DNA of 64,000 nt, taken from Laguncularia racemosa. Its lineage: Eukaryota > Streptophyta > Magnoliopsida > Myrtales > Combretaceae. Shown one piece after another: positions 43,008 to 53,815 of this stretch. Below the pieces are notes generated by a model. That model had not been told where the DNA came from. It searched no databases and saw only the letters and a program-made list of their open reading frames with translations. Within the stretch, counting starts at the first letter, position 1. Each line of letters opens with the position of its first letter. A program made the position numbers and the translations under genes. The stretch covers positions 248,001 to 312,000 of the forward strand of contig JBBMOL010000369.1 in NCBI GenBank assembly GCA_037954665.1, given 5' to 3'.

Positions 43008-44205
43008 GAATGGGATTCATTGTAGAAGGAAGAAAAATGAACTAGGAGTGGTTGAAGTCCAGCAAAAGATAGAAATTTTTTTCAAATTTTTCTATTTATT
43101 CATCCCTGATGGAAAAAGACAATTTAGCATTCAATAAGGGATTAACTCTGAAAGCTTATCTTGTAATGCACTTTAGTCATGTTGAATTTTGTTAACTTAG
43201 CCAAAATTGTGGAATGAAATCCTTGTGAAGCAAGTTTACCCTTTGCTTAATGTTGGATTTTGGAATTAGGATTAGTTCGGGATCCTTAGAAAAAGGTCAA
43301 TTGGTTTAACTTTGGGAAGTTTTCTAGTAGGGTTAGTTCTCTTTTGAATTTCTAGAGAGCCATTTAACCCCCAATGAAGGAGCAAATGAGGTAGTCTTCT
43401 TAGTGATTCTTTCTTAATAGATCTCTTTAATCCTTAAATCAATCAAAGTAAATAGAATTCTTTTAGTATGGGCGGGCTTTGGTCCCTTAGAAGAGCAAAG
43501 TCTAACCCCTCTACTAACTATTTGAATAACTTCCCTAAAGGTTAAGGTAATAGAGGTTCGTTGGGGTCCCTTTAAAACCTGGTCACCTAAGGTCGTTTGG
43601 CTTGGGATCGGCCTACTGAGGAAATTACCAAAACAAGATCGGAAAGCAAAAAAAAATAAATAAATAAATATTGAAGGGTCTTCCAACTCGAGTAATTAAG
43701 TCCGTAGGGACGCCTTCATTTGAGGGGAAAACGTCTGTCAACTTGGGTGATGAACCTGAGATTATCGGCTGAAAGCTCACTACATGGGTTGCAAGATCCA
43801 ATTTTGCTGATTAAAAATAAACCATGAAGAGATCTTTATAGAAGGGAAAAGCTAGGTAGAGTACTGATGCAATCTACCTTCTTTTCGGGTTACTTTGCTT
43901 GGATAGATTGCCTAAAGGATCATATCCTCCTAAAGAACTTTTCAAAGTGGACTAATTCTCCTTTTTGTCTGTTTGAAATTGCGATTAATCGTAGTTTGGA
44001 AGCTAACCTTAACAATAGGGATAAAAGCTTGATTTATATTGACTAGTTCTAGACTTTTGGCTGAAGTTTCCTCGGTTCAATTTTCTTGATAAGGTGTAAC
44101 ACAAGTTAGAAGAAAGAGGAATCCTTTTGTGTTTCAAAGCTATATCTAATGAATGTTGATGATTTTCTATTTTGTGAGTCCTCATCGAATTGAGCGTTTA
44201 TCTAT
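43008..44205 (+). other. E 3' non-coding region
   Basis: No ORF or known motif; the AAATAAATAAATA run near 43655 and sequence resembling the equivalent part of D and G (GAGTCGGC/AAGACCTGG-type phrases) are all I see. Confidence 0.4.
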
Positions 44206-44248
44206 TTTGCTTGAGGACAAGCAAAGAATCAAGTGTAGGGGAATTTAA
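44206..44248 (+). promoter_or_regulatory. E terminal polypurine tract with hairpin module
   Basis: TTTGCTTG-AGGA-CAAGCAAA (44206-44225), 4 nt, CAAGTGTAGGGGAATTTAA to the LTR start at 44249. Confidence 0.85.
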
Positions 44249-45584
44249 TGAAGGGCGAAACACCTAGATGATTTCAAGTCTTTTTTGTTGCAAATCGAGT
44301 GGAAATCATTTAGAATTGGTACTTAATAGCATAATGTATCGCTTTCAGGTGATGTGGAACCTATCACGAAGAAATCAATTGGATTCATCAAGAAAAGAAA
44401 TGGAAAAGCCAAGCTTTTTGCCCATACACCCCTCCATACGGGGCGTATGGAATCCATACGGGGTGTATGGAATCTATACGGGGTCGTATCAACCCAGACC
44501 AGCCCCTCCAAAATGCACAGAAGGAGCTACGCCCCTTCCATACGGGGCGTATGGATTAGCGACGACTTAGATTTTCCTGATATTTGCCCCTTTTCTCTTT
44601 CTTTTTTGTACATGTCTAGATATATATTTAAGTGGAGAGAGAAAGGGGAAGTAGACTGAGGGTTTGACATTTAACACACACCTTACTTTTCTCTCTTGGA
44701 ACAACAACTCAATAAGATCATTGTCTCAACCAAAGCATTCAAGATTCGAACTTCCGGGTAGTATCATGAACTCTAGCTGCTCTCCTATCAATTGTAATTA
44801 CATTCTCTCTCTCATGGAGGAGTAATCTAGAGATCTAGATCTCTTTTGAAACCATTCTTATCATGTGATGAAGGATTGATCTTAATGAAGACATATTGAT
44901 GTTCTTTTGTTTCATTACTTGTTCTTGATGTGTATCTTAGATTTATATTTCAGGAGTATGAATCTATGTTTGATTTCATTCAAGTTGATTGAGAAATTGC
45001 TTGCACGATTAGATCTAAGGGTAATGAATGAGATTTTATCGTGATTCTAGAGATAGGATAGCGAAAATCTTTTGTTTACCAACCGAACGGTGAGAGAATC
45101 AAGTGCTTCAGGCAATTCTAGGTTGCTATTGGTTGAGAAGAGATTCTAACGGATAAACCTAGGATTAGATAAGCTAATAGATTTGAGAGAACTATTAGTT
45201 TGACTAATGAAACTCCACAACTTAAGAACTGGATTGTTTGATCTTTAGTTTCTAATGATTCGCATGGCATGAGTGGGATTAGAGAGAGGTCTAGGTTGCT
45301 TAGTTGTTGATTCGAACTCGTGTTTTGTTAAGTTCCTTTTCTTTAGTTTACTACAATTTATAATTAATCTCTTTTAGTTAAGTTCATTGAATCATTTACT
45401 CGCCTTGATAGGTTGGATAATAGGAACGGAGTAAATATTAGTAATTGGTGAACTTTAATCTTCCTTGGAACGACCCTGATTTCGAACACTATATTACGCT
45501 ACGATAGGTGCTCTTGCCTATTGCATCGTAGTTGGAAGCAAGGAACAGGTTTATAAATTATTAAGCTACAATCCGCAAGGATCA
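44249..45584 (+). mobile_element. Athila E 3' LTR (1336 bp)
   Basis: TGAAGGGCG...GGATCA. U3 palindromes CATACG-GGG-CGTATG (44425-44555), TATATATTTA at 44621-44630, U5 motif AGGTGCTCTTGCCT at 45506-45519 within longer complementary arms CTACGAT...ATCGTAG. Better preserved than the 5' LTR. Confidence 0.93.
44425..44555 (+). repeat. Palindrome array in U3 of E
   Basis: Four CATACGGGG units, at least two forming CATACG-GGG-CGTATG palindromes, the last preceded by AAAATGCACAGAAGGAGCTA, the same unit as in E's internal block at 40381-40503. Confidence 0.82.
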
Positions 45585-46400
45585 TCAGCCCATAGGGGCA
45601 CTTTTTGAGACATTTCCCCCAGGGTTGTTAGTCTAAGAAGACACGTCCCGCTATAGGTTAGTCAGCCCAAGAGGGGCACTTTCTTAAATATCTTGTCTCA
45701 AGGTCTGCCCATAGGGGCACTTTTTGAGACATTTCCCCCAGGGTCGTTAGTCTAAGAAGACACGTCCCGCTATAGGTTAGTCAGCCCAAGAGGGGCACTT
45801 TCCTAAATATCTTGTCTTAAGGTTAGCCCATAGGGGCACTTTTTGAGACATTTCCCCCAAGGTCGTTAGTCTAAGAAGACACGTCCCACTATAGGTTAGT
45901 CAGCCCAAGAGGGGCACTTTCCTAAATATCTTGTCTCAAGGTCAGCCCATAGGGGCACTTTTTGAGACATTTCCCCTAGGGTCGTTAGTCTAAGAAGACA
46001 AATCCTGCTATAGGTTAGTCAGCCCAAGAGGGGCACTTTCCTAAATATCTTGTCTCAAGGTCAGCCCATAGGGGCACTTTTTGAGACATTTCCCCTAAGG
46101 TCGTTAATCTAAGAAGACACGTCCCACTATAGGTCAGTCAGCCCAAGAGGGGCACTTTCCTAAATATCTTGTCTCAAGGTCAGCCCATAGGGGCACTTTT
46201 TGAGACATTTCCCCAGGGTCGTTAATCTAAGAAGACACGTCCCGCTATAGGTTAGTCAGCCCAAGAGGGGCACTTTCCTAAATATCTTGTCTCAAGGTCA
46301 GCCCATAGGGGCACTTTTTGAGACATTTCGTCCAGGGTTGTTAGTCTAAGAAGACACTTCCCGCTATAGGTCAGTCAGCCCAAAGAAGAGGCACTTTCTT
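45585..46400 (+). repeat. Minisatellite, 119-bp unit (right half, after Athila E)
   Basis: Seven units; GTCAGCCC starts at 45661, 45780, 45899, 46018, 46137, 46255 and 46374 (period 119, once 118). Each unit has three related sub-repeats, two containing TCAGCCCA..AGGGGCACTTT and one containing GTTAGTCTAAGAAGACACG. The last is absent from the 88-bp units at 12640-13183. Confidence 0.96.
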
Positions 46401-46943
46401 AGACTCCCTCGATTAGTTAGCTTAGAGGAGCACTTTTCGAACCCATTGATTAGTTAGCTCAGAGGAGCACTTTTCGAATCTATCAATTAATCAGCTCATT
46501 AGAGCACTTTTTCAAACTTTTAATGATCGATTAGTTAGCTCAATGGAGCACTTTTCGGAGGTATTTTTCCAAACAGTTGCTAGTCTAGTCAGACGCTTCT
46601 GTTGACAGGTAGCCAGCTCATAAGGGCGCTTCCTAAGATAATCTTCTTTTCAAGGTTGCTAGTCTGATAAGACGCTTCCTATCATTTATTCTGCACTCCT
46701 AAACAATCCTTGAGATGTTTCCTATCGCCAATTAGTCAGCCCATAAAGCACTTTTTGGGAAGGAACATTACTCTAAATTGTTAAGACCATTTTAAACTCG
46801 TGGGATTATTAGCTCTTGGAGCATTTTCCTACTAGAAACCAATTTCTAGATAATCAGCCAAAACAAGGCGTTATCTATTCAAATCAAGAGGCAAAAAATG
46901 GCGTCTTTCTTGTCTTTGTAGTTATGTTTTACAAACTTTACTA
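46401..46943 (+). repeat. Degenerate tail of the Ogre minisatellite
   Basis: Decaying half-units of about 40-60 bp with the theme TTAGTTAGCTCAGAGGAGCA and CACTTTTCGAA, fading towards the polypurine tract. No ORF. Confidence 0.75.
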
Positions 46944-46957
46944 CAAAGAGGGGCAGC
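46944..46957 (+). promoter_or_regulatory. Ogre polypurine tract
   Basis: CAAAGAGGGGCAGC immediately before the 3' LTR, the expected plus-strand primer position and composition. Confidence 0.8.
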
Positions 46958-47237
46958 TATAAACACCTCATTTTTGCCCTAAGAATCAATAATAATCAAT
47001 TTCCAATTTTTCCTAATTTTTTCCAATTTTTCTCTAATTTAGCAAAAATAGGAAAAATATTCAAAAAATAAAAATAAATAGGAAAACACATCAATTTTGA
47101 AAAATGATTTCAAAAATGGCAATAATAAGGAAAAAATAATTTTTACAAATTTTTGAAATTTCAAAAAAGGCAAAAAAATAAAAAAATCGCATTGCATATA
47201 TGCAATTTGCGAAATAAACAAAATCAGGAAAATAGGC

Positions 47238-47303
47238 TAGCTTAATTGGTCCGAGTCATGGTTAGGCGGGTGCGTGCGGGTGCGAGGTCAGGGGTTCGAA
47301 ACG
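47238..47303 (+). promoter_or_regulatory. Pol III-like A and B boxes in the Ogre LTR (SINE/tRNA-like relic?)
   Basis: TAGCTTAATTGG (47238-47249) fits the A-box consensus and GGTTCGAAACG (47293-47303) misses the B-box consensus by one base, with 43 bp between. No full tRNA cloverleaf was built. Confidence 0.45.
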
Positions 47304-47644
47304 TAGGGGAAGCAGATTCCACGTTTTGCAAATTTTTCATTTACCCGGGACACATGGCAGCATTTGATTGGCTGGAGCGAACGCACGCGCCGGGCGCGTG
47401 ATCGTCTTCAACCTCAGTCCGAGATCACCGGCGAGGAGAAAAATTCGAATTTCGGCCGTTTCGATTCGATTTTTTGCACAAATCCAACAGATCTTCAACA
47501 GAATTGAGATAAACATCATCCAATTGGAATCAAATCTCAACAAATCAAAGGATTTACATGAATCGGAGTTAGTTCATTTAACCGCAAATCTGATTTGCCT
47601 CGATCGTTGGAAATCCGAGCTTATCCAGCTCAATTTCGAGAGCC

Positions 47645-47652
47645 TATAAATA
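47645..47652 (+). promoter_or_regulatory. TATA box of Ogre 3' LTR
   Basis: TATAAATA in the middle of the LTR, followed by AGAGGATGAAG. Confidence 0.7.
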
Positions 47653-49084
47653 GAGGATGAAGTGAGGAAGCCAGAACACAGATCGAAGTCCACCAGAAGA
47701 GTTCGAACTCGCGATCACCGATTAGGAGTTGAGCAACCACTAGGAGGCGTTTCTAGAGCAAACCACCGCCACCATTGGATTCCTCTCTCTCTATAACCTA
47801 GGATTCGACACCTCAACTGCTGAAGAAGACCATTGGAACGCCGTTAACGAGCACTCCCCGTCGCCGTGTCCGACCGACCCGACCTAAATCGCTTCGACCC
47901 GACCAACCCGACTCGCGCACTGACCTAGATCCAGGTAAGTCGGATTTTCCGTTTTTTTTTGTTATTTTATTTTGTTTATTTATTTGATTTATTTTATTCC
48001 GAATTGATTTACTAATTTTTTTATTCATTTATTAATTTGTTATTTATTTATTTGTTTATTTACTTATGTGTTATTTATATTTCAATAAATAGAAAAATGT
48101 TAGAAATTAGATTTTTTAGGAGTTAATAATATAAAAATAATAAGAAAAAAATATAATCAAAATAATAAATAATAAAAATGTAGAAAATAATGAAAATATT
48201 AGAAAAAATAATAATAAAACTTTAGATTTTGAATTAGAGTAGAACCTAGGAGGAAAATTTTTAATAAAACAAAAATGCACAAAAATTATGAAAAATTAAT
48301 AAAAAATTATAAAAACTTATAAAGATTATAAAAATTGTAAAATAATAAAAGAATCATAAAAATCATAAAAAATAATAAAAAATAATAAAAAATCGAAAAT
48401 TAAGAAAAAAATAGAAAAAATGAGTTTTATCACTTAGAAAAATCATTTTCTCAAATAAATCCAAAATTGATGTTTTCCCTTAAAAATATCATTTTCTAAA
48501 AATAAAATAAAATCATTAAGCTTAGGTTTTGATTTTTTTTTTAAAATCCCAAAAATGGTAAAAACATAAATAAAAAGAGATTTCAAAATTAAAATTCACA
48601 AACCCACTAAATCTTTCGGGAAAAGCGAACTACGGCTTGTTTTATCATGAATAGTAGGTACATAGGCACCCATTTGGGTCAACCCATAAAATGAAATAAA
48701 AAAATCATTTTTTAAAATATTTCATTCAAGAACATAATAAAAAGCAATAGAAACAAAATAAAAGACATTTCTAGATAGAGATAATTTTAGGAGATTTGGT
48801 GGTAACCGTAAGGTTTTAATAGGTTAGCCTCCGAACTTAGAAACTCTGGTTTTCCTTTTCCTCTTTTCACCAAAAAACCAGAAGAGGAAATCACGACGAC
48901 TAGTGGTCTAAATTAAGACTAATCCGCTCCTTTAGTCTTAATTCAATCTTTCCCAACAACAGTTGGGTGGCGACTCCAAAATTAAACGAAGTTCCTAACT
49001 CAAGTCGAGGATCTATATTAGATGAGCATAGGGTCTAGTCTAGATCAGATTAGGAATGGGAAAATTCAAAAATTAGACTCGACA

Positions 49085-49236
49085 TAACTACCACCATCAA
49101 CAATAATTACGCATAAGTTTCCTTGTACCCTATAAGAAGTATGGAACAAGTTTTCTCTTTGTCTATCATCAATGGTTGGATAGGATGTCACTACTTGATG
49201 TACTAAAGTAGTAAAAGTATGTACATCATGTGACAT
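49085..49236 (-). pseudogene. Gypsy protease fragment of K, cut by Ogre
   Basis: From ATG 49236 the minus strand encodes 50 residues: MSHDVHTFTTLV, then IDDRQRENLFHTSYRVQGN and LCVIIVDGGS, where IVDGGS is the retropepsin active-site strand of non-Athila plant gypsy elements. The frame ends in the Ogre LTR two codons after the active site. Too short for most ORF callers. No gag is seen upstream. Confidence 0.7.
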
Positions 49237-50367
49237 AGTTATTAACTAACTTCAACAAGTTAACAACACACTTCACTACAAGCACCACAACAACACACCC
49301 TTACACACCCACAGTGCTTACACTTAACTAATACAAGAAATGTTTATTGTTACTTCTAATTAAAGTCAAGTGAAATAATTGAAGCACAAATAAATAATTT
49401 TTAGTATTTCAAGTAAGGTTAAATAAATGAAGTACACACAATTATTTCTAAGTAGTTAAGAATAAAATTCAACGACAAATGTTAAGTAATGAGTTCAATT
49501 ACTTTCACACTTTAATTGTTTTGTTTGAATTCAAATTCCACTACTCAACTTTCCTTTTCTTGCTTTAGTTTCACACCAATTACTTCACAATGGGCAGCAC
49601 CTCAATACATATAAAAATACACAACTTCACCGCCACACTACTCCCTTGCTCTTGGTTCCACACAATTCACGCCACCAATCAACACCTCTCTATATAACAC
49701 ACAAAACACCACGCCAAATATACACAAATCCTTTACTAAATTTACAAAACACAATACCACACACACACACCTTTTATACACGTTGCAACATACACATACA
49801 CACTCTTCCACACTTGAATTTCTCCACTTCTATGCAAGTTTAAAACCACAACTCATAACAAAAGGCAGCTCAAATTCAAATTCAAAAGGAGTTCAATAAT
49901 TGCAATATTCCACAAATGGTAAGGGCCCATTTTCAAATTCAAATGAACACACAATTACTTCTATCACTTAATGTGTGCTTTGAAATTCAAGTAACTTCCT
50001 TAACCCACACACTCACTTCTGAAAATGTACATTAAGCCCCCCTTATGTCCGAATCACTCCAAGCAAAAATACACCTCTACTTCTTCACAATTAAGGTAAC
50101 TTCAAGTTATTACTTTTGAATCACAAGATGTGCTACTACTCTTTTTCTTTTTACACGAAATTATCAATCAACTAGAGCTTCAACAAGACCTCAAAACTCT
50201 CTTCAACAAGCAGCAAACTCAACTCCTCAACTAAGATAATTACGCTACTTCAAGCAATAACATCAAACAATTCAAATTTTCACTTTCAATTTCGGAATCA
50301 AGATGTACGCTCAAGAACCTTAAATTTCCAAAATCAAAATTCAAATAACCCCTTCTCACAACCACAA
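49237..50367 (-). other. K leader / degenerate internal region
   Basis: No readable protein on the minus strand where gag would be expected. AC-rich simple-repeat patches at 49255-49345 and 49740-49810. Confidence 0.45.
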
Positions 50368-50418
50368 GCTCTGATACCAAAAGATGATGTGCCTAAAACC
50401 AAGATTAAGCACATGCAA
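50368..50418 (-). repeat. 51-bp perfect repeat: primer site plus LTR edge, copy 1
   Basis: Identical to 50543-50593. Holds GCTCTGATACCA (50368-50379), the minus-strand tRNA-iMet primer site TGGTATCAGAGC, and the first 34 bp of the LTR (from 50385). Confidence 0.9.
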
Positions 50419-50542
50419 AACCAATTTGAAAGACAATCAAACAACATCAATCAAACTAGTTCAACCATTGCACAATTGCTCAATATTTATGAACCAATTC
50501 TTAAACAATGGCGTGATCAATCTTAATTCCAAGTATGATGAT

Positions 50543-50554
50543 GCTCTGATACCA
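50543..50554 (-). promoter_or_regulatory. Element K primer-binding site (tRNA-iMet)
   Basis: Minus strand TGGTATCAGAGC, complementary to the initiator tRNA-Met 3' end, 5 nt from the LTR. Also part of the 51-bp repeat copy 2 (50543-50593). Confidence 0.9.
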
Positions 50555-50559
50555 AAAGA

Positions 50560-51312
50560 TGATGTGCCTAAAACCAAGATTAAGCACATGCAATTAGAGC
50601 AATTTATAAACCTCAAGGCACTTGTTCAATCTCAGTTCAAAACTACTAGAATTTGCATGAACCCTAATGGAGAGCAATGAAATCCGAATGCTCTAACTAT
50701 CAAATTAACAATTCCACAATGACAAAATCCTTCAGTCAACACTAAACACAAATAATGTCATGTGAATTTACATAACAATCAACAAGAACCAATTCAAAGA
50801 TCCACTTTCCTAACAAAGTGTTCCACGGTTCAAATGAGGCTAAATTGAAGGTTAAAAACAATTAATTGTAGCAACAAGAAATTGATTACAAATGCAATCA
50901 AATTCGGTTAATAACACATTCAAATCAAACCTAGATACTACTCACTAGAGAAGAAAAGGAAATTGCAACAAGAAAATTTTGATATTACTCACAAATTAGC
51001 CTTGAAGCCACTCTTTATAACCTCAAATTAGGATTTGAAATTGATAAGAGCAATTTGTGGAATTAGGAAACCTTAACCCTCAACACGTGAAGTGTGTCTA
51101 TTCTGAAAATTTTGCAAAAAGTCCCTCAAAACCCTACTTAAGCAAGTATTTGTACTTGCTTCCTTTAGGGTTAAAAAGTTCACAAAATTACAACTATGCT
51201 ACTTTTAGGGTAGCCGGTCCTAAAACTTAATTACAACCAAATAAAAAGTGTCCCAAAAGCTTACACATAAATAGTTCAATGGAATAATTACAAATAAAAA
51301 TAGTCTTCATCA
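50560..51312 (-). mobile_element. Element K 5' LTR (753 bp)
   Basis: Plus strand TGATGTGCC...CTTCATCA gives perfect TGATG/CATCA termini, and the primer site abuts it. The outer end is inferred from the termini because the second LTR is outside the window. Confidence 0.72.
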
Positions 51313-53815
51313 TGTTAGCTCTTTTATAGGATTCATCGGCCTAGCTCATCGTCAGTTTAAGTCGATCCATAGATAACCCACAAGTTGATTCTTAGTGAGT
51401 TTGTCCATCGCCTTGTAAAGCATGATAAGTATGCCTATTGGAATACTCAATACATGAATAAGAGAAAAGAGGTTAGTAAACAAATAATTCCGGGGTCGAT
51501 GTGCTCAAAATGAGCCCTCATCACCAAGATTTGAAATCCTTTGGCTCTTGCCCTAATGAGAGGTCTTAATGGATTTCAATTCCTATCATTTTATCTAGAA
51601 AACCTTAAATTCACTTGATTAAAATGGGTTAAGGACCTGGAAATATCATGAAAAAAATTTGAATTTTAGAGTCTTATAAACAGAAGGAAAATTACATCTA
51701 AATCTTCTTTCTAAAAACACTTTGTTACTTAACCTTATTCCACCCTACATTTGAGGTTATCTTACCTAATCTTAACCTAATCAAAATTAGCCCAAAATTT
51801 GTTATGACTAAGCTAAGGAAGTTAACTAAACATAAATAAAAAAATTAGCCCATGAAACCAAAATCTGCAACCCTCTATTCACCATGTCAACTCCATGTGA
51901 TTTTTTCCACCTCAACCTTATCTTATCTTATGTAATCACTACCCTAACTTATTCTATAAGACCTTAAGCCAATTATAAACCTAAAAACTACCTAATATTT
52001 TCCCCTTGGGTGTGCTGAATTAGAGCTCAAATTAATTTGCAAAACAACAAAACTTCACTAGTATAAAAAGGAAGGTAAAAGGTAAATTTACCCTTACAAG
52101 CAACCCTACAATTCACATGCCACTTGTTGCCCATTTCCTCCACATTTTTTCGATAAAATTTCGACCAAACACACCTCATATTCCCCTAAAGGGTCAGAAA
52201 GTATCACCCTAAAAAAGAACCCCACTTGCATCCCTAAAGACAGTCATAGTTTTGGACCACCAATTCCTTCATCCAAGGTAAGCAACTTCTAAAAAGATTG
52301 AGCTATCTTTAGACTCTCTTAAGGAAGTTACTAACCTAACTTATTTTATGTGTTTTAGGGGCTCCATTTTTGGAATTTTCATTAGAATAATGTAATCCTA
52401 GTTTACCTAAATCATTTTTCATAGCATACTCATCATACTTACACTAATACCACTTATATGTAATAGTTGTAGATTCTAACCACAATTCCACATCAAACAA
52501 ACTTCATCTTTATAAGGTTATTCTAATTCTTTATTCGTTTAGATTATTTTTTAATAATTATGCATATTTCAAACTCCTAATGAATACAAAAGTGAAAAGA
52601 AATGATGACCTTATCTTCAAACCATGAGGACATATGACCATTTATGACTATCTATGACCTATTAGCATTCCATAGACATATTCTTATCATATTTTGGACA
52701 TATTATGGACATATTCTTGACATATACCTTAGACACATATTTGCCTTATTATGGCAAGGATAAGACTTTACCCAAATGAGGACCTAAGCGCAGACCTTGA
52801 CAACGGATTGATTCCCTAAATGAAGGACATAAAATTGAAAGACTCTAAAAGACTTTAATAAAAAATTGGGTTAGAAATGGGATACTAGAAGTAGAATAGT
52901 TTATCTTAAAAATAGTTATTTCTTATATGTATAAATATTTCTCTATGTTTATATAGGTTTTTTTAAAGACTGCTAAGTTTTACTCGAGGATTATTATGAT
53001 CCTTAAAAAAGAATGGTAAGGTGAGTACCAATGATGATTGCCACTTGATTTGTGCTTGTAATTTTAATAGCACCTAAAGTTGAATACTTATGAACCTATG
53101 TGTGTGTTTCATTTGGTTGATTGTTTAATTGATATAGGCTAAAGGAAAAAAAAAGTAAAGTTGCTTATATTCATGGCTATTTTTGTAGTTAATGGAGTGT
53201 CTGCAAATTGTTTAGTCACCTCCTAACTTTTGTTAAGCATATCAAAATACTTATTTTGAAATGGATCATGCATAGCATCTTCTTGCATACTGTGGAATAT
53301 TCCATCATAGTTACATTGATGATAAAAGGATGTCTTAAGGGAGAATCCTATTATAACAATACAAAAATGACTAGTGGATCATCATGTATTGGTATGAATC
53401 CATGTTCATTATTCTATTTTGGGCACATGCATCTAGAGGTGTGAAAGTAGGCAAAACATTATTTTCTTTCGGTTTGTCCCAAGTTCTTGCTTAGAAGATC
53501 ATGCTTTTAGCATAAATATTAATATATAGAGCGTGGCTCTAATTTTATGTAGCCAAGGATGCATGCTAGTGTAACGAAAGTGGTAGCACGAACTTTGATG
53601 GAATTTTAAAATGATCCTCAACCTAAGATCAAAGGAGTGGTATATTGGTCAAAAATATCCTTAGACTTCATGTAGTTTTCGATTGACTATACGTGATTAT
53701 TGGCATATGATTGTTCATGCATTCGTGCATTAAAATGTTAACTTGCTTATCTTACGTGGAAGGTGGTTTTGAGTTGGGATTTAACTAAGCCTTATAACTT
53801 ACCACCCCACCCCCC
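51313..53815. other. Unassigned AT-rich DNA
   Basis: No protein, LTR end or RNA gene recognised. The longest ORF (53208-53444, plus) looks random. A cluster of GACATATT-type words occurs at 52620-52740. It may be host intergenic DNA or an old, unrecognisable repeat. Confidence 0.4.

Larger units (their letters stand above)
13184..45584 (+). mobile_element. Athila element E, full structure, split by element B
   Basis: 5' LTR 13184-14471, tRNA-Asp primer site, gag, protease, RT, RNase H, integrase (to 20026), ORF2 (41389-42579), polypurine module and 3' LTR 44249-45584. Removing B (20382-40380) leaves about 12.4 kb. It lies inside the Ogre minisatellite, and its flanks are ttagt (13179-13183) and tcagc (45585-45589), which differ only by C/T and so may be a decayed target duplication. 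It is the only element here with both pol and ORF2, but gag and pol are frameshifted. Confidence 0.92.
3360..49084 (+). mobile_element. Tat/Ogre-lineage Ty3/gypsy element F (nested host of E)
   Basis: The element is defined by matching LTR ends (3360-3937 and 48510-49084), a primer site after the first, an Ogre-type leading ORF, protease, RT, two RNase H segments and integrase (4.4-12.2 kb), a 3' minisatellite, a polypurine tract and a full 3' LTR. Athila E (13184-45584) interrupts the minisatellite, and the left part of the 5' LTR is displaced by element A/H1. All coding parts are broken. Without E, its visible length is about 13.3 kb, in the range of large Ogre elements. Confidence 0.88.
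46958..49084 (+). mobile_element. Ogre F 3' LTR (about 2127 bp)
   Basis: Begins TATAAACACC (TG apparently eroded to TA) and ends CTCGACA. TATAAATA at 47645-47652 followed by a GA-rich leader. The last 575 bp match 3360-3937. A/T-rich runs fill 47980-48500. The start is set by the polypurine tract. Confidence 0.88.
49085..51312 (-). mobile_element. Minus-strand gypsy element K, 5' part (host of Ogre F)
   Basis: LTR 50560-51312, tRNA-iMet primer sites, a 1.1-kb leader and the beginning of a protease ORF that stops exactly where the Ogre LTR ends. The remainder should lie left of the window beyond Ogre's 5' LTR. The protease and iMet primer fit a chromovirus-like gypsy, but no RT is available to confirm it. 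Confidence 0.7.

Noticed and set aside
45585..46400. Independent centromeric or satellite array
   Set aside because: Only seven units, flanked by Ogre 3' region and polypurine tract, and continuous with units before E; it is an element-internal minisatellite.
47238..47303. A functional tRNA gene
   Set aside because: I could not form acceptor or anticodon stems, and the B box has a mismatch; only Pol III-like boxes are claimed.
49646..49843. 65-codon Thr/His/Pro-rich ORF
   Set aside because: Low-complexity translation of an AC-rich stretch in the leader of element K.
53208..53444. 78-codon plus-strand ORF in the unassigned region
   Set aside because: No recognisable domain, composition like its AT-rich surroundings, and no supporting signal.
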